A stretch of 64,000 nt of DNA, taken from JAGOLU01 sp964542665 (GTDB lineage Bacteria; Patescibacteriota; Microgenomatia; UBA1406; GWC2-37-13). Both the position numbers and the translations under genes were made by a program. The DNA lies in the NCBI GenBank assembly GCA_964542665.1, contig CAZIUF010000001.1:1-64000 (forward strand). The letters run 5' to 3'. Positions 25,034 to 31,421 of the stretch are shown one piece after another (positions within the stretch are counted from its first letter, which is position 1; the number at the start of each line of letters is the position of its first letter). The notes below the pieces were generated by a model, which was not told where the DNA came from, ran no database searches, and was given only the letters and a program-made list of their open reading frames with translations.

Positions 25034-26068
25034 CTATTTCGATTCAGACTGCTCTGAAGCGAACTGTGTCGGTATAGTCAAAACCTCTTTTTTTTCAGGA
25101 CCGAGTGTCTTTACAGTCAGTTTTGCAAAGTGATCTTTCCATCGTCCTGCATATGTATGAACAATTGTGTTTGGATTACCAAACAACACCCTTCCCTCTT
25201 CGGTAGCAGTTAGGGCAGGATTGGTCATATCGACGAGCCAGACTCCCTGAGCAAAATCTGGAACCCTTAACTCTACGTTTCCAGAATCAACAGTGCGCAT
25301 GTTTGGCGCTATCATCGAGAGTACATGCCCCTTACCATATGGCTTGTCATAAGGAGCTACATCTTGTGATTTTATGCCAACATAAAGCACTGAGTATTGA
25401 TCAGACATATGTTTACTTCGCAACCAATGACTAGCAAGAGAGGCGAAAACGGCATTCATTTGAGCGCAGACACCCCCGTCTAATACTAGATTTTCGTGGA
25501 GTCCAATTGGCCCTTTTCTATTCAGGTCATCTGCCTTATCCATATCTTTGATGTAGGGGAAAAGTATGCCTTGGGCGACTCGGGCGATGGATGTAGGAAA
25601 GTCACGTGATCCTCCCGGTGTTTGTTCAATATCATGATCAACCATCGCCACCAAACCTCGAGTGATAGTTGACTCTATATGTCCTTCCCTCGCAATCTGT
25701 TCGGCATTTGCCGCATCAGCATGTGGACCCAGATACTCTGCCACTGATTGAGGCACAACACTTGGGTCGGTAATTCTTACTTTCTTGAGTTCTTTTTTGG
25801 CGCTTTTGATATCACCAGGTACTACGTCATATCCTCGAGCAAATACATGTGCAGCCTCACGGATAGCCTGTCCTGCCAATTCTATTTCCCCATTTTTCCA
25901 TCGTCCTACTGCATTCTCTACTAGATCATGCACCTCATGTATTGTCTGATGCCGATCATATAGAGTGGTATTTGGGAAAGATCCTTCTAGCCCATAGATG
26001 TCGTCATCTGTGTTTTCTATCTTAATTGGAATTTCTCCAGGCGGTATTAATCTAGTCTGTTCAACCAT
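25034..26068 (-). CDS. Putative transglutaminase-like cysteine protease-fold protein
   Basis: Not a named family, but three blocks suggest a Cys-His-Asp triad: LDGGVCAQMNAVFASLAS (Cys201), GKGHVLSMI (His258) and VWLVDMTNPA (Asp290), in the order and spacing of transglutaminase-like and papain-like folds. The protein has 344 residues, an N-terminal helical region (35-190) and no signal peptide. The ATG at 26068 is chosen because the upstream frame only overlaps the end of trmD out of frame. The gene lies exactly between the intact trmD end and a duplicated trmD end, so it is an insertion. Confidence 0.65.
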   Translation of the reverse strand: MVEQTRLIPPGEIPIKIENTDDDIYGLEGSFPNTTLYDRHQTIHEVHDLVENAVGRWKNGEIELAGQAIREAAHVFARGYDVVPGDIKSAKKELKKVRITDPSVVPQSVAEYLGPHADAANAEQIAREGHIESTITRGLVAMVDHDIEQTPGGSRDFPTSIARVAQGILFPYIKDMDKADDLNRKGPIGLHENLVLDGGVCAQMNAVFASLASHWLRSKHMSDQYSVLYVGIKSQDVAPYDKPYGKGHVLSMIAPNMRTVDSGNVELRVPDFAQGVWLVDMTNPALTATEEGRVLFGNPNTIVHTYAGRWKDHFAKLTVKTLGPEKKEVLTIPTQFASEQSESK

Positions 26069-26078
26069 TAGTGTGTAT

Positions 26079-26708
26079 TTAGGAAAAAACTTCTTTCCAC
26101 TCCTCAATCTTCTTATGATCCCCACCCATGAGGACTTCGGGGACTGATTGACCATCGTACTCAGCGGGTCTGGTGTACTGAGGAGGTTCTTTTGTATATT
26201 TGGTATACGTCTCATTTTCTGCAACTCCATCTTTGGTGAACGTCCCGGGAAGAAGACGTACGACAGCATCAGTGATGACGGCAGCAGGCAACTCGCCACC
26301 AGTCAGGACGTACTCGCCGATTGAGATCTCTTCGTGAACATATTTCAGGATCCGCGCATCAACTCCCTCATAATGTCCACAGATGATCACGAGATGTTTT
26401 CGAGTGTCTGCATATTCACGAGCTTTTTTCTGAGTGAAAAGTGTTCCGCCAGCTGCGGTCAAGATGACATATGACTCATCAGTCACGACTGACTTGAGCG
26501 CTGCATGCAGCACATCGACTTTCATAATCATACCGGCTCCTCCGCCATAGGGTCGATCATCGACAGAACCATATGAATCAGTTGCGAACTTCCGGATATC
26601 TACATAGTCCACCGTGACTGCGCCTTTTTTCTGGGCTTTGCCCACGATCGAGGTCTCGAGGATACCTCGCATCATATCGGGGAAAAGGGTGAGTATGGTG
26701 ATACGCAT
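26079..26708 (-). CDS. trmD: tRNA (guanine-37-N1)-methyltransferase
   Basis: Makes m1G37 in tRNAs to prevent frameshifting, using AdoMet. The 209-residue product shows the SPOUT trefoil-knot signatures: LTLFPDMM, DDRPYGGGAGMIMK, CGHYEGVDARI and SIGEYVLTGGELPA. It is slightly shorter than E. coli TrmD (255), as common in reduced genomes. The last ~30 codons have a second, diverged copy at 24914-25006 beyond an inserted gene. It is divergent from yidD, with 40 nt between starts. Confidence 0.96.
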   Translation of the reverse strand: MRITILTLFPDMMRGILETSIVGKAQKKGAVTVDYVDIRKFATDSYGSVDDRPYGGGAGMIMKVDVLHAALKSVVTDESYVILTAAGGTLFTQKKAREYADTRKHLVIICGHYEGVDARILKYVHEEISIGEYVLTGGELPAAVITDAVVRLLPGTFTKDGVAENETYTKYTKEPPQYTRPAEYDGQSVPEVLMGGDHKKIEEWKEVFS

Positions 26709-26736
26709 AGAGAAATATGAGATAATAAGCTTGAGT

Positions 26737-26742
26737 TATTAT
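26737..26742 (+). promoter_or_regulatory. -10 hexamer of a leaderless promoter for yidD
   Basis: TATTAT lies 6 nt before the ATG at 26749, which supports this start. Confidence 0.5.
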
Positions 26743-26748
26743 AGCATC

Positions 26749-26955
26749 ATGACAGGACAAATAATCATATATCTCATCCGCATCTATCAAAAGACCGAGC
26801 CAGTACGGGATGGTATCATGCGTCAGCTCCACTTCCCTCGACACATATGTAAATACAATCCTACGTGTAGTGAAAATATGATTATCCAGATCCGTAATCA
26901 TGGGCCAATAAAAGGGGTAGCGCTTGGATTCAAACAGATACTTTCATGTCACTAG
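26749..26955 (+). CDS. yidD: Membrane protein insertion efficiency factor YidD
   Basis: A short amphipathic membrane-associated protein that assists YidC-dependent insertion. The 68-residue product has the family pattern: IIYLIRIYQ at the start, CKYNPTCSENMIIQI with the conserved Cys-x4-5-Cys, HGPIKGVALGFKQIL and the terminal CH. The start is set at 26749 because the family begins just before the RIYQ segment. It converges on the aspartoacylase-like gene with a 12-nt overlap. Confidence 0.9.
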   Translation: MTGQIIIYLIRIYQKTEPVRDGIMRQLHFPRHICKYNPTCSENMIIQIRNHGPIKGVALGFKQILSCH

Positions 26956-27576
26956 ACGGGCTTTGTATCCTGGATGAGATTTTGTGTGGCTAAACACAGG
27001 ATAAAAGTCACCAGTCGAAATAAAATCTTCGTATTCTCCGAATTCAGTGATCACATCAAAGACTTCGAAGATCTTTGGTTCGACGAGAACTTTTCCTTTT
27101 TTAAGATTTTTTATCCACCCAGCTACTCGCTTAGGCACTTCAGAATCAGTGTGCCCTCCACACTCGATAACTACACCCCTTCGTACATGGATTAAGCTTC
27201 CATTAATAATATTTCCTGAACGCGGAAAATATACGGCATGCTCTATGCCTGCAATAGCGGCAAGTGCTGACATAGATCTATCTGTCACCACACAAAAAGG
27301 GACAGTGACATGTGATGCGGTGTGCAAATCTATTACAAATGCGTGGGAAGAAATCGTTTCCAATAGATAGCGCGCTCTACCCGATTCGTAATCAGAGCCA
27401 TCGGTATTTTCAAATGCTCTATTGAGATCTTGATCTATATATCTCACACGTTTTTCTAATGCCTGGGGATTGCCCACGAGATGTGGGACTCCAGCAAGCT
27501 GGAGTCCCTCAAGAGGGAGGGGTTCACTGCCGTGAACCCCTCCCACAAATATGATCGACTCAAATGGGATGTGCAT
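26944..27576 (-). CDS. Aspartoacylase/succinylglutamate desuccinylase-like zinc hydrolase
   Basis: M14-related deacylase or carboxypeptidase of 210 residues. The zinc ligands are in GGVHGSEP (His15, Glu18) and VIDLHTA (His85); DLNRAF (50-55) gives the substrate-binding Asn-Arg, and VIECGGH holds the general base Glu138. These match the AstE/AspA family, which cleaves N-acyl amino acids. It is 6 nt downstream of the ATP-grasp-like gene, so the pair probably acts on one amide-bonded metabolite. Codons 11-31 form two perfect hairpins (27485-27508, 27515-27544). Confidence 0.85.
   Translation of the reverse strand: MHIPFESIIFVGGVHGSEPLPLEGLQLAGVPHLVGNPQALEKRVRYIDQDLNRAFENTDGSDYESGRARYLLETISSHAFVIDLHTASHVTVPFCVVTDRSMSALAAIAGIEHAVYFPRSGNIINGSLIHVRRGVVIECGGHTDSEVPKRVAGWIKNLKKGKVLVEPKIFEVFDVITEFGEYEDFISTGDFYPVFSHTKSHPGYKARLVT
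27485..27508. repeat. Perfect 11-bp inverted repeat inside the aspartoacylase-like gene
   Basis: GGGACTCCAGC, loop AA, GCTGGAGTCCC. It lies in the codons for LEGLQLAGVP just after the zinc-binding motif. Confidence 0.85.
27515..27544. repeat. Perfect 13-bp inverted repeat inside the aspartoacylase-like gene
   Basis: GGGAGGGGTTCAC, loop TGCC, GTGAACCCCTCCC. It covers the codons of GGVHGSEPLP, the catalytic motif, and begins about 33 nt after the start codon on the transcribed strand. Confidence 0.88.
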
Positions 27577-27582
27577 ATATAT

Positions 27583-28614
27583 TTATGAAAAAGTAATTAG
27601 ACCCGTTATTGAGTCTGATGATCCATGAATTTTGAGATTTGGTCGGGTGACATATGGACTCGGAATAAGTTCGTATTTTCCCGCATCTGTCATGACCGCA
27701 AATAGACGCATTAGTTTATGATGGGTAATTCCACCCTGATCTATGGTCCCAGTTGGAATAAATGGCTGACAAATACAAGGGCCTGAGCCAATTGCACGGG
27801 CCACTTGACTTCGTGTTGCCGATCCTTTTAATCCATTTGATTTTGGTACCCAGACCTGCACATCTTTTCCTTTTGATCCATGTAAAGGTTTTACACAGCA
27901 TGGTTGATCAAAATTAATATCTGCAGCTGTATTTACCAGAGTCGCCATTCCCAAGCCTACCATATATGATTTATCACCGTGATCGATGAGAGGTGCTACA
28001 GATTTCGAATTGATTATTGTTAAAAGATCTTGACCAATCAGATCTCCATCTTCTTTACCACCACGAGCCCATAGGTGGCCGTGGAAATTCACCATATCAA
28101 ACGGATCTGAAAGATATGGTATTCGCGCTGCTTGAGCGAGCATAAGTGTGTCGATACTGCGATCGTGACCACCAGAAACGCCACGGACACTTGGAAGTAC
28201 CGCACACGCAACCGGTTGCCCAGTCAAACGCGAAACACGTTCAAATACATCCGCGATCGGTTGTGCACCGTTCAGGATGCCGGTTAGTAGACCTAGACCC
28301 GATGGCCTCGCCTCGACTTCATAGATGCTCTGTTCTGGATGATTAGTATCGACAATCGATGAGGCATCGATGCGTACGATCGGAGATGGAAGCCCAGTGA
28401 TTTCTTGGAAGCGTGTTTTGTGTGGTTGACTAGTTTCTCTGTGCGCAGCGATGAAATCACCATTCAAGAAACCTTCAAAGGCATGCTTAACATGGACTGG
28501 AAGTTCCATTTCAGGACCGATGGTGAGTGCAAACTCACCATATGATGGTCGACATATTTCGGGTTGTTTTGGTATAGCATGACGCGCAAGCACGTCACAC
28601 TCAATAGGTGACAT
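27583..28614 (-). CDS. ATP-grasp-like protein, putative ligase
   Basis: A 343-residue protein I cannot assign to a named family. Blocks resembling an ATP-grasp site are CCVKPLHGSKGKDVQVW (239-255; lysine and glycine-rich loop), CICQPFIP (280-287), MRLFAVMTDAGKYELIPSPY (302-321) and RPNLKIHGSSDSITG (324-338). An earlier YEVEARPSG (98-106) could be another acidic/glycine site. It begins MSPIECDVLARHAI with no signal. It is the first gene of a two-gene unit with the aspartoacylase-like hydrolase (6-nt gap), so it probably forms an amide bond that the partner can cleave. The assignment rests on motifs only. Confidence 0.55.
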   Translation of the reverse strand: MSPIECDVLARHAIPKQPEICRPSYGEFALTIGPEMELPVHVKHAFEGFLNGDFIAAHRETSQPHKTRFQEITGLPSPIVRIDASSIVDTNHPEQSIYEVEARPSGLGLLTGILNGAQPIADVFERVSRLTGQPVACAVLPSVRGVSGGHDRSIDTLMLAQAARIPYLSDPFDMVNFHGHLWARGGKEDGDLIGQDLLTIINSKSVAPLIDHGDKSYMVGLGMATLVNTAADINFDQPCCVKPLHGSKGKDVQVWVPKSNGLKGSATRSQVARAIGSGPCICQPFIPTGTIDQGGITHHKLMRLFAVMTDAGKYELIPSPYVTRPNLKIHGSSDSITGLITFS

Positions 28615-28770
28615 AGTTGTCTTCTTAAATTTTTAAACTGACGGTTTGGAGAAAGAAAGGGGTGAGGTGTTGTTAGCACCAAAAATACCGGGCGTAGAAA
28701 GCGAACGATCGTAGAGTGACTTTTGTGTTCATCCTGTATATAGTATATCAGTAATTCATAGGTTTTAAAG

Positions 28771-28819
28771 TTTATGTTTCACATTTCATGTTTTATGGTT
28801 TATGTTTCATGATTTACAA
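28771..28819. repeat. Heptamer-period array, TTTATGT/TTCATGT type
   Basis: Seven units in exact register: TTTATGT, TTCACAT, TTCATGT, TTTATGG, TTTATGT, TTCATGA, TTTACAA. It fills the 3' flank of the trpR-like gene (whose stop is at 28814-28816) and most of the 200-nt gap to the ATP-grasp-like gene; nothing else is seen in that gap. Confidence 0.82.
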
Positions 28820-29065
28820 TCTCCCCAATTTTATTTCTCGTGCTCCTCGTGTCACTGTACCGACTCCTACTCCCAACTGGAGAGCAACTTTATGTTGGGG
28901 TGTACCTTTTTTGAGAAGTCTCACGATCTCGAGTCGCTGAGCGATCTCGAGTATTTCACTTTCGGTGAAAAGCCCATGCACTAGTTTGCGCATCGATGCG
29001 ATGCCCTTGGTACTGAGTAGTAACCGAGCGATGATATCTGTTTTTTCACTGATTTCATGCGGCAT
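28814..29065 (-). CDS. TrpR/YerC-family helix-turn-helix protein
   Basis: An 83-residue regulator of the Trp-repressor superfamily. The body is all-helical with LFTESEILEIAQRLEIVRLL (the TrpR/YerC signature) and a helix-turn-helix TPQHKVALQLGVGVGTVTRG. The YerC group is found where no trp operon exists, and none is seen here, so the ligand is unknown. Its promoter is a perfect consensus (TTGACA, 17 nt, TATAAT) and the ATG comes 7 nt after the -10, so the mRNA should be leaderless. It is divergent from the small basic peptide gene, which has an equally strong promoter. Confidence 0.88.
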   Translation of the reverse strand: MPHEISEKTDIIARLLLSTKGIASMRKLVHGLFTESEILEIAQRLEIVRLLKKGTPQHKVALQLGVGVGTVTRGAREIKLGRL

Positions 29066-29072
29066 ATTTGCT

Positions 29073-29101
29073 ATTATACTACCCTACTAGTACGATGTCA
29101 A
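29073..29101 (-). promoter_or_regulatory. Consensus promoter of the trpR-like gene, leaderless
   Basis: On the minus strand TTGACA (29101-29096), a 17-nt spacer and TATAAT (29078-29073), both hexamers perfect. The ATG at 29065 is 7 nt downstream. Confidence 0.85.
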
Positions 29102-29109
29102 TACCCCAC

Positions 29110-29138
29110 TTGACATACTCACTAAATATCACTATGAT
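29110..29138 (+). promoter_or_regulatory. Consensus promoter of the small basic peptide gene
   Basis: TTGACA (29110-29115), 17-nt spacer, TATGAT (29133-29138), one mismatch in total to consensus. Transcription would start near 29145, giving a leader of about 35 nt before the ATG at 29180. It lies back to back with the trpR-like promoter, 8 nt between the two -35 boxes. Confidence 0.85.
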
Positions 29139-29179
29139 GTTGATTGAGTATTACAAATTCACTCAAAGGTGTACACCCT

Positions 29180-29257
29180 ATGGCAACCAAAAAAGCCAAG
29201 AAAACAGTGAAGCGCGTCGGAAAGAAAAAGGCGTCTTCAAAGAAAAAAAAGAAATAA
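29180..29257 (+). CDS. 25-residue Lys-rich basic peptide
   Basis: The frame reads MATKKAKKTVKRV and GKKKASSKKKKK and stops at TAA. More than half of the residues are Lys or Arg, like tails of histone H1-like or AlgP-type nucleoid proteins. It sits alone between a consensus promoter and a strong terminator, with AAAGGTG about 11 nt upstream as a weak ribosome binding site. Because both flanking signals are so clear, expression as a discrete short mRNA is likely; function (nucleoid, RNA or ribosome binding) is inference. Alternatively the transcript is a small RNA. Confidence 0.7.
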   Translation: MATKKAKKTVKRVGKKKASSKKKKK

Positions 29258-29277
29258 TGTTTCTTTTTGAAACTAAG

Positions 29278-29305
29278 CCCTCCGCTTCGGCGGAGGGATT
29301 TTTTT
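29278..29305 (+). terminator. Rho-independent terminator
   Basis: Perfect stem CCCTCCGC/GCGGAGGG with a TTCG tetraloop, followed by A and seven T. It ends the basic-peptide transcript 20 nt after its stop codon. Confidence 0.95.
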
Positions 29306-29357
29306 GTAATCCACTTCTCTTGCGTATATACTAGTCGGATCAGATTTAATCAATACA

Positions 29358-29431
29358 TGTCATGGTGAGCTTGACGAATCCATGACTCTATATAAATATT
29401 TTGCGCACCCTTCGTCAAGCTCAGGGTGACA
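29358..29431. repeat. Inverted pair of GTCATCCTGA-type repeats
   Basis: Left arm TGTCATGGTGAGCTTGACGA and, inverted, right arm TGTCACCCTGAGCTTGACGA, with about 20 AT-rich nt between. Same family as 21449-21518 and the single arm inside tal. It ends 9 nt before the tal ATG. Confidence 0.8.
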
Positions 29432-29440
29432 AATTTACAT

Positions 29441-30328
29441 ATGAAATTTTTCCTCGACTCGTGTGATCCAGCTGCGACCCGTGAGATGAAGTCAACGGTC
29501 GGCAAAATCGATGGCCAGACGACCAATCCCACCCTGCTCGTGAAAAACCCTGAGGTCCAAAAGCGGATCCAAGGAGGTAAGATCAAAGAAGTAGATTTAC
29601 TCGCTTTGTACAAGCAAGCTATCCAAGAGGTCGACTCAGTGATTCCCGGTGGTGCGATCTCCATCGAGGTCTACTCTGATTGGAATACCCCAGCCAAAGA
29701 GATGCTTCGTCAAGCTGAGAGTATGTATGCATGGATCCCCAATGCGTATATGAAGTTCCCTACTATCCCCGAAGGGTTGAAGGCAGCATATGAGTTCACC
29801 TCAAAAGGTGGCCGAGTGAATATGACTCTCGTATTTGATCAAGAACAGGCAGCCGCAGTCTATAGTGCGACAAGAAATACGAAGTCACCTGCATTTGTGT
29901 CACCTTTCTTGGGTCGCTGGGATGACCGTGGGTATCAGGGTGTCGATCTGGTAAAAAATATCGTACAGATGTATCGCGCATTTGATAGCGTTCGTCATCC
30001 TGAGCAACGCGAAGGATCTCACAAGAAATCTCATGTCGAAGTCCTCGCCGCCTCCATCCGCACCATGGATCACTTTTATGCATCTATCGCATATGGCGCC
30101 GATATCATCACCGCTCCACTCGCGACCTTTCAGAGGTGGGTCAGTGAGGGTCGTAAGGTACCTGAAACGTTTGAGGTGTCAACGAAAAATCTCCAGTCGA
30201 TCCCATACAAAGATCTACAATACACTGATGATTTCGCATCCTATCAGATCGACCGGAGCGAAAGTGGACTCCTCCATCAAGGCCTCACCAAGTTTGTGAG
30301 TGATTGGGATGGAGTCGTGGAAAGATAG
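29441..30328 (+). CDS. tal: Transaldolase (TalC/MipB-like)
   Basis: Moves a dihydroxyacetone unit in the pentose phosphate pathway or acts as a fructose-6-phosphate aldolase. The 295-residue protein has FFLDSCDPAATREM at the start, GQTTNPTLL (25-33), SIEVYSDW (74-81), the Schiff-base Lys105 in AYMKFPTIPEG and GRVNMTLVFDQEQAAA. It is longer than the ~215-residue TalC form. Residues 185-193, RHPEQREGS, are the translation of an inserted dispersed repeat. The ATG at 29441 is chosen; an upstream GTG at 29426 is part of a repeat. The last 31 nt of the gene recur at 30668-30698. Confidence 0.92.
   Translation: MKFFLDSCDPAATREMKSTVGKIDGQTTNPTLLVKNPEVQKRIQGGKIKEVDLLALYKQAIQEVDSVIPGGAISIEVYSDWNTPAKEMLRQAESMYAWIPNAYMKFPTIPEGLKAAYEFTSKGGRVNMTLVFDQEQAAAVYSATRNTKSPAFVSPFLGRWDDRGYQGVDLVKNIVQMYRAFDSVRHPEQREGSHKKSHVEVLAASIRTMDHFYASIAYGADIITAPLATFQRWVSEGRKVPETFEVSTKNLQSIPYKDLQYTDDFASYQIDRSESGLLHQGLTKFVSDWDGVVER
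29991..30020 (+). repeat. Dispersed repeat arm inserted in frame within tal
   Basis: GTCATCCTGAGCAACGCGAA followed by GGATCTC, one arm of the same element seen as inverted pairs at 21449 and 29358. In this frame it encodes VRHPEQREGS, a peptide known to recur in unrelated bacterial proteins where this element has landed. No frame disruption results. Confidence 0.85.
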
Positions 30329-30331
30329 GGA

Positions 30332-30586
30332 CTATCGCGGATCTTCTGGGTCTTGATCAGTCAGAGGAGACGTAGTATTCACCTTTGCTCCATCTATACT
30401 AGTGGTACCACGAACACCGCCTCCAGTACCTTCTATGGGTATTCTCCGATGTGCAGTGATTGGTAGAGGCACATCATTTCGTGCCAACTGTTCTTGTGCT
30501 ATTTGTCGTATATCGGGGACTGGTTTTGGTTCACCAGGTGGCCTTGTCATTGTAATCATTGGGTTTCCAATTGAGTTTTCCGTCAT
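30332..30586 (-). CDS. Small hypothetical protein (84 residues)
   Basis: Unrecognised. A Pro/Arg-rich, low-complexity product beginning MTENSIGNPMITMTRPPGEP and ending PLTDQDPEDPR, with no membrane segment; probably disordered. It lies entirely between the tal stop codon and a second copy of the tal 3' end, on the opposite strand, so it arrived with that duplication. The MTEN opening is shared with the protein at 23888. Because it is short and of simple composition, coding status is only moderately certain. Confidence 0.5.
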   Translation of the reverse strand: MTENSIGNPMITMTRPPGEPKPVPDIRQIAQEQLARNDVPLPITAHRRIPIEGTGGGVRGTTSIDGAKVNTTSPLTDQDPEDPR

Positions 30587-30667
30587 CTTTAGATGAATAA
30601 ACTAACTTATATAACAATCTTCTTAGATTACTCTCTCACTTTATAAAAATCAAGCATTACTTATCTA

Positions 30668-30698
30668 GTGAGTGATTGGGATGGGGTGGTGGAAAGAT
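30668..30698 (+). pseudogene. Duplicated 3' end of tal
   Basis: 31 nt matching 30296-30326 with two mismatches, encoding the SDWDGVVER end followed by a TGA. It lies directly in front of the uppS promoter, which suggests that tal and uppS were once adjacent and that this is the ancestral tal end. Confidence 0.85.
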
Positions 30699-30702
30699 GA
30701 GC

Positions 30703-30708
30703 TATAAT
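30703..30708 (+). promoter_or_regulatory. -10 hexamer of a leaderless promoter for uppS
   Basis: Perfect TATAAT 6 nt before the ATG at 30715, starting 4 nt after the duplicated tal end. Confidence 0.6.
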
Positions 30709-30714
30709 CTGCAC

Positions 30715-31416
30715 ATGTCAGATGACAAAGTATCGGTTCCAGCCCACATCGCCATTATCATGGACGGCAATCGTCGCTGGGCTCGTGCCCAGGGTAAGGA
30801 GTCACTCGAGGGTCACAAGGCAGGAGCTGAAAATCTCGAGCGCATTGCAGAATATGCCGCGTCTATCGGGGTCAAAACACTGACTGTCTATGCACTCTCA
30901 ACTGAAAATCTCACCAGTCGTATGGGACGAGAACTGCAAGGACTCTTTGACCTACTTGTCTGGGGATTCAAACATAAAATCAAAAAGCTGGTCGAAAAAG
31001 GTGTGCGGGTGAATGTACTTGGCGATGTGACTCAACTTCCTAAAACACTCCAAAGACTCATCGCTTCGCTGAAGCAAACATATAAGGACAAAGAGTCATT
31101 TACACTCAACATCGCACTCAACTATGGGAGTAAACAAGAGATCCTACACGCAGTCAAGGCACTGATTAAAGACGGTATCGATATCAACAAGATGACTGAG
31201 AGTGATATCACATCGCGACTCTATACCAAAGATCAACACGAGCCAGATCTGGTGATTCGTACCGGTGGCCAAGTGCGACTTTCGAATTTCTTACTCTGGC
31301 AATCCAGCTATAGCGAGCTTTACTTTACCAAAACCTTCTGGCCTGACTTTGGCCCTGCCCAACTGGACGAAGCTGTCGCTTGGTACCAAGAACAAAAACG
31401 CAACTTTGGAAAATAA
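30715..31416 (+). CDS. uppS: Isoprenyl transferase (undecaprenyl diphosphate synthase)
   Basis: Builds the cis-polyprenyl lipid carrier for peptidoglycan and surface glycan synthesis. The 233-residue protein has the family start HIAIIMDGNRRWARAQG (Asp17 is the catalytic residue), the YALSTENL block, ALNYGSKQEI and the C-terminal RTGGQVRLSNFLLWQ then YSELYFT. The ATG at 30715 follows a TATAAT by 6 nt; an upstream ATG at 30697 lies in the duplicated tal tail and before the transcription start. Confidence 0.95.
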   Translation: MSDDKVSVPAHIAIIMDGNRRWARAQGKESLEGHKAGAENLERIAEYAASIGVKTLTVYALSTENLTSRMGRELQGLFDLLVWGFKHKIKKLVEKGVRVNVLGDVTQLPKTLQRLIASLKQTYKDKESFTLNIALNYGSKQEILHAVKALIKDGIDINKMTESDITSRLYTKDQHEPDLVIRTGGQVRLSNFLLWQSSYSELYFTKTFWPDFGPAQLDEAVAWYQEQKRNFGK

Positions 31417-31421
31417 TACAT

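Noticed and set aside
26069..26299. N-terminal extension of the gene at 25034 across the trmD 3' end
   Set aside because: The 77 extra residues are an out-of-frame reading of trmD, so the ATG at 26068 was used.
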